Assembly: GCA_934630975.1 (NCBI GenBank)
Contig: CAKTXH010000115.1
Location: forward strand, 1-6,456
Length of the DNA: 6,456 nt
From: an uncultured Clostridia bacterium
GTDB taxonomy: Bacteria > Bacillota > Clostridia > Christensenellales > Aristaeellaceae
Reading direction: 5' to 3'
The translations under genes and the position numbers were made by a program. Shown one piece after another: positions 1 to 6,122 of this stretch. Position 1 is the first letter of the stretch, and each line of letters begins with the position of its first letter. Below the pieces are notes generated by a model that saw only the letters and a list, made by a program, of their open reading frames with translations, ran no database searches and was not told the DNA's origin.

Positions 1-75
1 CTGGGGCTTGACGCGTTTGATGGCGCTGCGCTTTCTGCGCGGCGGACTGGTATTTTTCATCCGGTTGGAACGCAT
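1..75 (-). CDS. N-terminal fragment of an unidentified basic protein
   Basis: An open frame runs leftward from an ATG at 75-73 to the window edge with no stop, giving 25 residues that begin MRSNRMKNTSPP. About ten of the 25 are Lys or Arg. The start is supported by AAAGGAAG on the minus strand (83-90), 7 nt upstream; the next in-frame ATG (codon 6) would lie too far from it. A promoter candidate sits at 117-145. Such a strongly basic leader is common both in cytoplasmic tails ahead of a membrane anchor and in nucleic-acid-binding proteins, and too little is visible to choose. I do not recognise the family. The gene is divergent from the patatin-like gene at 258. Confidence 0.6.
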   Translation of the reverse strand, partial: MRSNRMKNTSPPRRKRSAIKRVKPQ

Positions 76-116
76 GAATTGACTTCCTTTCAAGATTCGA
101 CAAAATAGCCTCACAC

Positions 117-145
117 AGTATAACATAAATCTCGCGCAAACGGAA
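117..145 (-). promoter_or_regulatory. Extended -10 promoter for the leftward gene
   Basis: On the minus strand, TATACT (122-117) is preceded by TG plus one base, giving the extended -10 TGTTATACT. A weak -35 match, TTCCGT (145-140), lies 17 nt upstream. Transcription would begin near 110, leaving a leader of roughly 35 nt that contains the ribosome binding site at 83-90. This is read from consensus only. Confidence 0.5.
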
Positions 146-257
146 GATCAAGAAAAATTTTCTACGGATTCTTTCCGCCGTTCCGCGATTTTTTCCGCCT
201 GTTTGGCCTGCAGGATGCATAGATTATCCCTGTGGAAAACGGGAGGAGGGAGAAGGC

Positions 258-1112
258 ATGCGGCTTGGCGTTGTGCTCACGGGGGTGGGCGCTTGCGCGG
301 CGGCGAGCGCGGGCGCGCTGACATGGCTGCTGGATGCGGGCGTTGCGCCCTGTGCCGTCTGCGGGATGCAGGCGGCGGCATGGCCCGCGGCGCTGTATCT
401 GGTAGGGTACGACGCGCAAAGGATGCAGGGCGCGGCGGCGCAGGCCGCGCGGGCGGGCAGAAGGCTTTTGCGCGCCGACGCTTCCGCTTCATCCCTGCTG
501 GGCATGAAAAAAAGCGCGCTGTGCCGTGGGCGGCGGCTTGAAAAGCTGCTGGCCGCGCAGACGGGGGAGCGCGCGCTGGGGTTATGCGAGCGGCAGGGCT
601 TTTTTCTGTGCCGGGCGGCGCGGAGCGGGCATGTTGTCGCCTTCTGCACGCAGAGCATGCCGCAGGAGGGCGCGATTGTGACGCTGCAAGCGTCGGCGGG
701 CTTTGCGGCGCGCGCGGCGCTGGCCAGACCGCCGTTCGTTTCGGCGATGGAGTGGATGGGTTCGCCGCTTCTGCCGCTGGATGATCTGCCCTTGGCCTGC
801 CGCATGCTGCAAGCGCTGGGCGCGCAGCGGGTGCTGGTCGTCGCGCCGCAGAGCGCCCTGCGCCATGAGCCGGACGCGCTCGAGCAGACAGCCGGTTTTT
901 TCATGCCCTGCGCGCGGGAATTGGGGGAGAACGTCGGCGTTTTCCGCATCCCGCTGCCGGAAAAGCTTGGCGCGCTTTCGCTGGATCGGATTCTGCCTGC
1001 GATGGATATCGGCCGGGAGGCCGCCGCGCAGGGGATGGAGGCGGCGCTCGGGGGCATCGGCATGCCGCTGTGCCGCGTGCTGCCGTTCAGGCGCAGGCTT
1101 ACCGCACCGTGA
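258..1112 (+). CDS. Patatin-like protein, probably catalytically inactive
   Basis: This 284-residue protein starts at an ATG 8 nt after AGGAGG (244-249). Residues 4-50 follow the patatin N-terminal fold closely: a strand (GVVLTG), a glycine-rich loop, a helix with G19, then the nucleophile-elbow segment and PAALYLVG. Active patatins use a Ser/Asp dyad: GxGxx oxyanion loop (usually GGGxRG), GxSxG nucleophile, and DG[GA] aspartate. Here the loop is GVGACA (9-14), the elbow is GMQAA (36-40) with Gln38 where Ser is expected, and the segment leading to DDLP (175-178) reads SPLLPL instead of containing DG. The DDLP...LGAQRVLVV stretch (175-195) still matches the conserved patatin DNLP...LGAxxVIAV region, so fold and alignment look sound while the catalytic residues are missing. 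It is unusually rich in Cys, including C32xxC35 just before the elbow. No signal peptide is evident. The frame is long and uninterrupted, arguing against recent decay. Role is unknown: a regulatory or lipid-binding pseudoenzyme is an inference. Confidence 0.75.
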   Translation: MRLGVVLTGVGACAAASAGALTWLLDAGVAPCAVCGMQAAAWPAALYLVGYDAQRMQGAAAQAARAGRRLLRADASASSLLGMKKSALCRGRRLEKLLAAQTGERALGLCERQGFFLCRAARSGHVVAFCTQSMPQEGAIVTLQASAGFAARAALARPPFVSAMEWMGSPLLPLDDLPLACRMLQALGAQRVLVVAPQSALRHEPDALEQTAGFFMPCARELGENVGVFRIPLPEKLGALSLDRILPAMDIGREAAAQGMEAALGGIGMPLCRVLPFRRRLTAP

Positions 1113-2577
1113 GATCGACGGTCGCTTTTTGCCGTTCGCTGCTGATGAGCGTTTCCAGCGCGGCCGTGTATGCCCCGGCGGGGACGCGCTCGCCCGCGTC
1201 GTTTCGCCCGTCCCAATACAGGCGGGTGACGTTGCCGGGCGCGGGGCGCGTGAGCTGCGTGCTGGCCAGACGGCGGACGAGCTGCCCCTCCGCGTCGTAA
1301 ATGCAGACGGTGATTTCCGTCGGCACGTTGATTCGCGCTTCCAGCACAAGTTCGCGCTGCGCTGCCGCGTCGAACGTGTCATCCTCGGCGCTCAGCGTCA
1401 CGGCCGGTTCAACGAACGGAGGCCGGACGGCCAGCAGCCGCTCGGAGCAGAGAATCACTTCCTCGCCCGTGACGGCGAAGACTTGCAGCATCATATAGCC
1501 GCTTTCGTCCTCGAGCACGCCGTCGAGCGTCAGTTCGCGTGTCTTGCGGCCGGGCGCGAGCAGGCCGTCGCCCGCGTCGCCGTCATCCAGAAACGTCGCC
1601 GCGTTCTGCCAATCCCAGCCGCCGTTCACCAGCCGCACCACGCGGTACTGAACGGCGGTTTCTTCAGTCACGGTGAAGGAAAACGCCAGTGTCGGGTCGT
1701 CGGATTCAAGCAGACTGTCGCTGTAACTGAATCCGGAAAGCGCGCGGGAAAGGGAGGCGTTCGTCGCTACGGGCAGCGTCAGCGCGTTGGCCTGCGCGGA
1801 GAGCAGCTGCACGGAGGAGGAGGGAACTGCCGCGCTCAGGTAGCGCCGCAGTTCTTCCAGCGTGACCTCGCCGTTGCCGTCCACATCCGCTTCCGGCTTG
1901 CCGTAAAGCCCGAGGCCGCTGGAAAGCGCGCTGGCGAAGTAGGAGACCGCGCCGGTGGACAGCCCCTCGCTGGCATAATACCAGCTGGATTCAAACCCGC
2001 TGGCGGAGGTCAGCACGTGGATACTTGGGTCGGACAGAAACGGCGTGGCCAGCGATGCGGGCGACAGCGCGCGGCTGCCCGGCAGAAGGCTCTGCGTGAA
2101 AACCCCGCGCCCGATCAGCGCGCCGGAATAGCACGCGTCCACAATCAGCAGCTTTTCGCCCTGAATATTCGAAAGGATGCTTTGCAGCGCCGCCGCGCCC
2201 AGCGGGGCTTCGCTCTCGCCGTCGCCCAGCATCAGGTAAACCTGTCCGTCGTCCGAAGAGGAGAGCACACCGTGGGTGCACAGGTAGAGAATGGAAAGAT
2301 CGGTTTCGTTCGCGCCGTCAAACGCATCCTCCACCGCGGCCTGCAAATGCTCGACCGTGCCGACGGTGCCGTCTTCGATGGAAAGGTTGCCGACGTTCAG
2401 CCCCGCGCCGACCAGCGCAGAACCGACGATGTGCAGGTTGCCGGAAACGGAATTGCCCAAATCCGGCAGGGTGAGGAAGTCGTGGCAGGCGACAAGCAGC
2501 GCGCGCGTCTGCGCGAGTGCCCAGGCGGGCAGCGCGAGCAGCAACAGGGCGGCGACAAACGCAAATATCTTTCGCAT
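1099..2577 (-). CDS. Exported caspase-like (C14-type) cysteine peptidase with EF-hand and FlgD-like Ig domain
   Basis: This 492-residue protein begins with a signal peptide: MRK, a hydrophobic core through about residue 16, then PAWALAQ, with probable cleavage near 20-22. Residues 24-220 look like a caspase-fold domain: strand RALLVACHDF (25-34), a strand ending in the catalytic-His motif LYLCTHG (His102), strand LLIVDACYSG with the catalytic Cys149, and TSASGFESSWYY (190-201), resembling the conserved stretch downstream of the catalytic Cys. Residues 231-242 form a textbook EF-hand loop, DVDGNGEVTLEE, with ligands at 1, 3, 5 and Glu at 12. A beta-rich region follows (about 270-385). Residues about 408-492 resemble the FlgD Ig-like domain, including WDGRNDAG and VPAGAYT (455-471). 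Expected role: cleavage of protein substrates outside the membrane, perhaps Ca-dependent; the substrate is unknown. No LPXTG motif or C-terminal membrane anchor is seen. AAAGGAGG (2585-2592) lies 7 nt upstream of the ATG. The last 14 bp overlap the convergent patatin-like gene. Confidence 0.85.
   Translation of the reverse strand: MRKIFAFVAALLLLALPAWALAQTRALLVACHDFLTLPDLGNSVSGNLHIVGSALVGAGLNVGNLSIEDGTVGTVEHLQAAVEDAFDGANETDLSILYLCTHGVLSSSDDGQVYLMLGDGESEAPLGAAALQSILSNIQGEKLLIVDACYSGALIGRGVFTQSLLPGSRALSPASLATPFLSDPSIHVLTSASGFESSWYYASEGLSTGAVSYFASALSSGLGLYGKPEADVDGNGEVTLEELRRYLSAAVPSSSVQLLSAQANALTLPVATNASLSRALSGFSYSDSLLESDDPTLAFSFTVTEETAVQYRVVRLVNGGWDWQNAATFLDDGDAGDGLLAPGRKTRELTLDGVLEDESGYMMLQVFAVTGEEVILCSERLLAVRPPFVEPAVTLSAEDDTFDAAAQRELVLEARINVPTEITVCIYDAEGQLVRRLASTQLTRPAPGNVTRLYWDGRNDAGERVPAGAYTAALETLISSERQKATVDLTVR
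1104..1130 (+). terminator. Possible intrinsic terminator of the patatin-like gene
   Basis: ACCGT (1106-1110) pairs with ACGGT (1118-1122) across a 7-nt loop; GC (1104-1105) and GC (1124-1125) extend the stem past a bulged C at 1123. Five T residues follow directly (1126-1130). The hairpin overlaps the patatin-like stop codon and lies inside the 3' end of the convergent caspase-like gene. The stem is short, so this is tentative. Confidence 0.4.
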
Positions 2578-2683
2578 ACCGCAGCCTCCTTTCTTCCGTA
2601 ATGAGCAGGGAAAGCGGCAAACGGCGCTTTCAACGGCTCTCTACATGTATAGACGTAAAAAGCAGCCGAAAATTTCACTTTTT

Positions 2684-2711
2684 TTCAAAATTTTTTAAAA
2701 AAGTTTTTGAA
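2684..2711. repeat. AT-rich imperfect palindrome
   Basis: TTCAAAA followed by T6 (2684-2696) pairs with A6, then GT as a bulge, then TTTTGAA (2697-2711), giving 13 potential base pairs with only one G-C. The hairpin is too weak for a normal terminator. Its A and T tracts between divergent promoters fit an UP element, curved DNA or a binding site for an AT-preferring protein. Confidence 0.45.
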
Positions 2712-2847
2712 GCGCATGGTTTGGCCGTTTTCATCCCCGGAAACACCCTCATTTTAGCCGATCTTTCGGGCATAGACAAGATAAATGTTACGAAATTCCA
2801 TAAAATTCCGCTGAATTGTCACGTTTTCGTCACAAACTTCCGAAAAC

Positions 2848-2876
2848 TTGCCAAACCAGCCGCCCGGTGATAAGCT
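2848..2876 (+). promoter_or_regulatory. Candidate promoter of the MBL-fold gene
   Basis: TTGCCA (2848-2853) and TAAGCT (2871-2876) are separated by 17 nt, and TG at 2868-2869 makes an extended -10. The -10 hexamer matches consensus at only three positions, so the call leans on the -35, the spacing and the TG. The inverted repeat at 2823-2847 ends immediately before the -35. Confidence 0.4.
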
Positions 2877-2911
2877 GAAAGCATCACAAAGGAAAAGGAA
2901 AAACAGACAGG

Positions 2912-3976
2912 ATGAAACAGAAGGGGCAAAGGAAACATCCCGCTTTGCGCGCGCTGCTGGCCGTTTTGCTCGCGCTTGCGCTGCTGGCAGCGGCGGGCTT
3001 CGCGGCCTATCGCTTCTGGTGGCTGCCGCGCGCCGGGTTTGCCGTGCATTTTGTGGATATCGGGCAGGGCGACGGCGCGATTATTGTCTGCGACGGCAAA
3101 ACGCTCGTCATCGACGGCGGCATGCCGGAAAGCGGCGCGAAGATGGTCGATTACCTGCAAAACACGCTGCATGTCTCGACCGTCGATTATATGATCGGCA
3201 CGCACCCGCACGCGGATCATATCGGCGGCCTGCCGGACGTGATCGCGGCCTTTGACGTGAAGACGCTCTATTCGCCCGTGGATGAATTTGAAGCGAAGCC
3301 GTTTGAAGCGATGAAGCGCGCGGCGGATGAGAAAAAGCTCAAAATCACCGTGCCGCAGGCGGGGCAGAGCTTTTCCCTCGGGCGCGCGAAGGTCGAGTTT
3401 TACGCGCCGCTGGGCATTTACGACAATGTGAATGATCTTTCGCTCGTCACCCGCATCACCTACGGGCAGACGACGTTCCTGTTCACCGGCGACGCGGAAA
3501 GGCCGTCGGAAAACGACATGATCGACAGCGACGAGGAGCTTTCCGCAACCGTGCTCAAAGTCGGCCACCACGGCAGCAATACGTCCAGCTCGTATCTCTT
3601 CCTGCGGCAGGTGATGCCGTCTTACGCGGTCATCAGCTGCGGGAAGGATAATTCCTACGGCCATCCGCATCAGGAAGTGCTCGACCGGCTCAAGGATATC
3701 GGCGCGGCGGTGTACCGAACGGATGAGAGCGGCACCATCGTCTGCCGGTCGGATGGCACAAGCGTCACGTTTGAAACGGAGAATGGAAAAAAGCCGACCG
3801 CAACGCCCCGGAAGGGCAAGGCGGACGGCTATGTCGGCAATATGAAGAGCAAGAAGTTCCATCTGTCCACCTGCTCGAACGCGCAGGATATCCAGCAGGA
3901 TAACCGCATCACGTTCGCGACCCGCGCGGCGGCGGTGAAGCAGGGGTATACGCCCTGCAAAATCTGCAAACCGTGA
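2912..3976 (+). CDS. Membrane-anchored ComEC-like MBL-fold hydrolase with C-terminal His/Cys zinc module
   Basis: This 354-residue protein has a basic start (MKQKGQRKHPALR), one hydrophobic segment (about 14-33) and then an MBL-fold domain. That domain shows VHFVDIGQGD (45-54), LVIDGG (65-70), the metal-binding motif THPHADHIGG (H98, H100, D102, H103), FTGDAE (191-196), LKVGHHGS (215-222) and YGHPH (249-253). This set is typical of the ComEC/Rec2-type MBL group, in which ComEC degrades the non-imported DNA strand; a nuclease role here is inference. After a polar linker (290-305), residues 306-354 form a small module, YVGN(M)KSKKFH...C...PCKIC, with H317, C321, C349 and C352 as likely zinc ligands, resembling the Ada metal-binding domain. 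The single N-terminal segment should place the catalytic domain outside the membrane, as an uncleaved anchor or a signal peptide. The protein lacks ComEC channel helices. The purine-rich ribosome binding site (AAAAGG near 2893-2898) is rather far from the ATG, so initiation may be weak. Confidence 0.85.
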   Translation: MKQKGQRKHPALRALLAVLLALALLAAAGFAAYRFWWLPRAGFAVHFVDIGQGDGAIIVCDGKTLVIDGGMPESGAKMVDYLQNTLHVSTVDYMIGTHPHADHIGGLPDVIAAFDVKTLYSPVDEFEAKPFEAMKRAADEKKLKITVPQAGQSFSLGRAKVEFYAPLGIYDNVNDLSLVTRITYGQTTFLFTGDAERPSENDMIDSDEELSATVLKVGHHGSNTSSSYLFLRQVMPSYAVISCGKDNSYGHPHQEVLDRLKDIGAAVYRTDESGTIVCRSDGTSVTFETENGKKPTATPRKGKADGYVGNMKSKKFHLSTCSNAQDIQQDNRITFATRAAAVKQGYTPCKICKP

Positions 3977-4002
3977 CGCGTCGGAAAAACGGCATACGAA
4001 AA

Positions 4003-4030
4003 GGAGCGACCCTCTCGCGAAGGCCGCTCC
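4003..4030. terminator. Bidirectional terminator between the MBL-fold gene and groEL
   Basis: GGAGCGACC (4003-4011) pairs with GGCCGCTCC (4022-4030) across a 10-nt loop. The position 4009/4024 pair is an A-C mismatch in plus-strand RNA but a G-U wobble in minus-strand RNA, so the hairpin is more stable in the groEL direction. Runs of four T flank it on both sides: 4033-4036 on the plus strand and 4002-3999 read on the minus strand. It lies between two convergent stops (3976 and 4060) and can serve both. Confidence 0.8.
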
Positions 4031-4059
4031 CTGTTTTGATGCTGTTTCAGCTTTACGGC

Positions 4060-5691
4060 TTAGTACATGCCGCCCATGCCCGGGTCAGCCGCCGGGGCGG
4101 GAGCCGGATTCTTCTCCGGGATGTCCGCCACGAGGGATTCGGTGGTCAGCACGGTCGCCGCGACGGAAGCCGCGTTCTGCAGCGCGCTGCGGGTAACCTT
4201 GGTCGGGTCGATGATACCGGCTTCGACCATATCGACGTACTTGTCGTTCAGCGCGTCATAGCCGTAGCCCGGCTTTTTGGTGCGCTTGATCTTCTCGACG
4301 ATGACGGAGCCTTCCATGCCAGCGTTCGCCGCGATCTGGCGAACCGGCTCTTCCAGCGCGCGCAGGACGATCTGCACGCCGGTCTTCGCGTCGCCAGTGT
4401 ACTTCGGCAGGATGGCCTGCACGTCCGGCAGAACGCTCAGCAGCGCGGTTCCGCCGCCCGGAACGATGCCTTCCTCAACGGCGGCACGGGTCGCGGACAG
4501 CGCGTCCTCGATGCGCATCTTGCGCTCCTTCATCTCAATCTCGGTGGCCGCGCCGACCTGAATCACCGCAACGCCGCCGGCCAGCTTGGCCAGACGCTCC
4601 TGCAGCTTCTCACGGTCGTAATCGGAGGTCGTTTCGCCGATCTGGGTGCGGATGGAAGCCACGCGCGCCGCGATATCCTGCGGGTTGCCCGCGCCTTCGA
4701 CGATGGTGGTGTTGTCCTTGTCAACCTTGACCTGGCGCGCGGAGCCGAGCATGTCAACCGTCGCGCTCTTGAGCTCATAGCCCAGCTCCTCGGAGATCAC
4801 CTGGCCGCCGGTCAGGATAGCGATATCCTGCAGCATGGCCTTGCGGCGGTCGCCGAAGCCCGGGGCCTTGACGGCCACGCAGGTGAACGTGCCGCGCAGC
4901 TTGTTGACAACCAGTGTCGCCATCGCTTCGCCTTCGATATCCTCGGCGATGATCAGCATCTTGCGGCCAGCCTGCACAACCTGCTCGAGCAGCGGCAGAA
5001 TCTCCTGAATGTTGCTGATCTTCTTGTCTGTGATGAGGATGTACGGGTTATCCAGCACGGCCTCCATCTTGTCGGTGTCGGTCGCCATGTAGGCGGAAAC
5101 ATAGCCGCGGTCGAACTGCATGCCTTCAACCAGAGACAGGTTGGTCTGCATGGTCTTGCTCTCCTCGACGGTGATCACGCCGTCCTTGCCGACCTTCTCC
5201 ATCGCCTCGGAAATCAGCTTGCCGATGGTCGGATCGGCCGCGGAGTTCGCGGCGACGTTCTCGATGGACTGCTTGCCGCTGACCGGCACGCTCAGGTTCT
5301 TCAGGCTCTCGACGGCAGCGCTCGTGGCGGCCTCGATGCCGCTGCGCAGAACCATCGGGTTCGCGCCCGCCGCCAGGTTCTTCAGACCCTCGCGGATGAT
5401 CGCCTGCGCCAGCAGGGTAGCGGTGGTGGTGCCGTCGCCCGCAACGTCGTTGGTCTTGGTGGCGACTTCCTTCACCAGCTGAGCGCCCATGTTCTCAAAC
5501 GGGTTCTCCAGCTCGATTTCCTTGGCGATGGTCACGCCGTCGTTGGTGATGAGCGGCGCGCCGTATTTCTTGTCGAGCACCACGTTGCGGCCTTTCGGGC
5601 CGAGGGTGATCTTGACGGTATCCGCCAGGGAGTTGATGCCCTTTTCAAGGGAACGGCGGGCTTCCTCGCCGAAAATAATCTGCTTAGCCAT
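4060..5691 (-). CDS. groL: Chaperonin GroEL (60 kDa, Hsp60)
   Basis: This is a full-length 543-residue GroEL. It assembles into a double heptameric ring in the cytoplasm and folds proteins in an ATP-driven cycle with GroES. Visible landmarks are MAKQIIFGEEAR at the N-terminus, the nucleotide loops TLGPKGRNVVLD (29-40) and GDGTTT (85-90), VAGDGTTTATLLAQ, the apical segment around EGMQFDRGYVS (189-199), the ATPase aspartate D396 within IEDALSATRAAVEEGI (394-409; equivalent to Asp398 of E. coli), PGGGTALL (411-418) and the GMGGMY tail. AGGAGGT (5705-5699) precedes the ATG by 7 nt. It is the second gene of the operon, 108 nt after groES, and no separate promoter is obvious in between. It should be co-regulated with groES through CIRCE. 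Nothing in the sequence looks truncated or unusual. Confidence 0.99.
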   Translation of the reverse strand: MAKQIIFGEEARRSLEKGINSLADTVKITLGPKGRNVVLDKKYGAPLITNDGVTIAKEIELENPFENMGAQLVKEVATKTNDVAGDGTTTATLLAQAIIREGLKNLAAGANPMVLRSGIEAATSAAVESLKNLSVPVSGKQSIENVAANSAADPTIGKLISEAMEKVGKDGVITVEESKTMQTNLSLVEGMQFDRGYVSAYMATDTDKMEAVLDNPYILITDKKISNIQEILPLLEQVVQAGRKMLIIAEDIEGEAMATLVVNKLRGTFTCVAVKAPGFGDRRKAMLQDIAILTGGQVISEELGYELKSATVDMLGSARQVKVDKDNTTIVEGAGNPQDIAARVASIRTQIGETTSDYDREKLQERLAKLAGGVAVIQVGAATEIEMKERKMRIEDALSATRAAVEEGIVPGGGTALLSVLPDVQAILPKYTGDAKTGVQIVLRALEEPVRQIAANAGMEGSVIVEKIKRTKKPGYGYDALNDKYVDMVEAGIIDPTKVTRSALQNAASVAATVLTTESLVADIPEKNPAPAPAADPGMGGMY

Positions 5692-5728
5692 AATGATGAC
5701 CTCCTACAAATCAGGTTCTTTTTTGAAT

Positions 5729-5787
5729 TTCCGCGCGGTTTGCTCGCGTGTGTCAAATACTCGGGTTTACGCGGTCAAACGGCGGAA
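5729..5787 (-). other. Nested imperfect hairpin in the groES-groEL spacer
   Basis: Three stacked helices can form in the intercistronic RNA: 5729-5734 with 5782-5787 (TTCCGC/GCGGAA), 5738-5742 with 5776-5780 (GTTTG/CAAAC) and 5745-5749 with 5769-5773 (CGCGT/ACGCG), for 16 pairs around a 19-nt loop. On the mRNA it is followed by an A-rich stretch rather than a U-run, so it does not look like a terminator. A role as processing or stability element upstream of the groEL ribosome binding site is an inference. Confidence 0.45.
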
Positions 5788-5799
5788 GAAAATGAAGGC

Positions 5800-6087
5800 T
5801 TAGCCTTCAACGATTGCAAGAATGTCGCTCTGGCGGACGATCTTGTATTCCTCGCCGTCGATCTTGATCTCCGTGCCGGCGTACTTGGAATAGACGACCT
5901 TCTGGCCTTCCTTCACCTGCATGGTGACTTCCTTGCCATCCACAACGCCGCCCGGGCCGACGGCCACGATGTAGGCGTACTGCGGCTTCTCCTGCGCGGC
6001 GGACGTGAGGATAATGCCGCTCTTGGTGGTTTCTTCAATTTCCGCGTCCTTGAGGACAACGCGGTCAAAAAGGGGTTTCAAGCTCAT
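5800..6087 (-). CDS. groS: Co-chaperonin GroES (10 kDa, Hsp10)
   Basis: This 95-residue protein is the heptameric lid that caps GroEL and closes the folding chamber. MSLKPLFDRVV opens the beta-barrel. The mobile loop that docks on GroEL lies at about 16-32, with the hydrophobic tripeptide IIL at 25-27. VVAVGPGG-like (IVAVGPGG, 40-47), KVVYSKYAGTEIKIDGEEY (63-81) and the ILAIVE end complete the family pattern. The frame is open further upstream to 6129, but the ATG at 6087 is the right start: AAGGAGGT (6103-6096) sits 8 nt before it, the protein then has normal GroES length, and the longer start would fall inside the CIRCE operator. First gene of the groES-groEL operon. Confidence 0.98.
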   Translation of the reverse strand: MSLKPLFDRVVLKDAEIEETTKSGIILTSAAQEKPQYAYIVAVGPGGVVDGKEVTMQVKEGQKVVYSKYAGTEIKIDGEEYKIVRQSDILAIVEG

Positions 6088-6122
6088 TTTGATAGACCTC
6101 CTTAGATTGCCTTTCGACTTTG

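Larger units (their letters stand above)
2578..2911. other. Divergent intergenic region between the caspase-like and MBL-fold genes
   Basis: This 334-nt spacer separates two outward-facing genes and I see no convincing coding frame in it. It is far more AT-rich than the flanking genes. It holds the caspase-like ribosome binding site (2585-2592), a weak minus-strand -10 candidate TATACA (2651-2646) without a good -35, an AT-rich palindrome at 2684-2711, a 7-bp inverted repeat at 2823-2847 (GTTTTCG and CGAAAAC, 11-nt loop), and the MBL promoter candidate at 2848-2876. The stretch 2712-2822 shows nothing I can name. Confidence 0.6.

Noticed and set aside
258..2577. The patatin-like and caspase-like genes as a two-effector defence system
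   Set aside because: Patatin and caspase domains occur as effectors in immune systems, but these genes are convergent, the caspase-like protein is exported, the patatin lacks its catalytic residues, and no sensor or nucleotide-signalling gene is present.
703..2601. A 632-codon plus-strand frame crossing the patatin-like and caspase-like genes
   Set aside because: It overlaps two genes with clear domain motifs, its product is Arg/Gly/Ala/Gln-rich without recognisable domains, and it reflects GC-rich DNA with few stops.
2684..2711. The AT-rich palindrome as an intrinsic terminator
   Set aside because: The stem has a single G-C pair and no gene ends nearby on either strand.
2819..3862. A 347-codon minus-strand frame antisense to the MBL-fold gene
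   Set aside because: The plus strand has unmistakable MBL motifs in order; the antisense product is Arg/His-rich with no domain pattern.
3973..6105. A 710-codon open frame on the plus strand, antisense to groEL and groES
   Set aside because: It is the mirror of strongly codon-biased chaperonin genes, has a GTG start overlapping the MBL stop with no ribosome binding site, a low-complexity Leu/Arg/Ala/His/Asp-rich product, and it crosses the terminator at 4003-4030.
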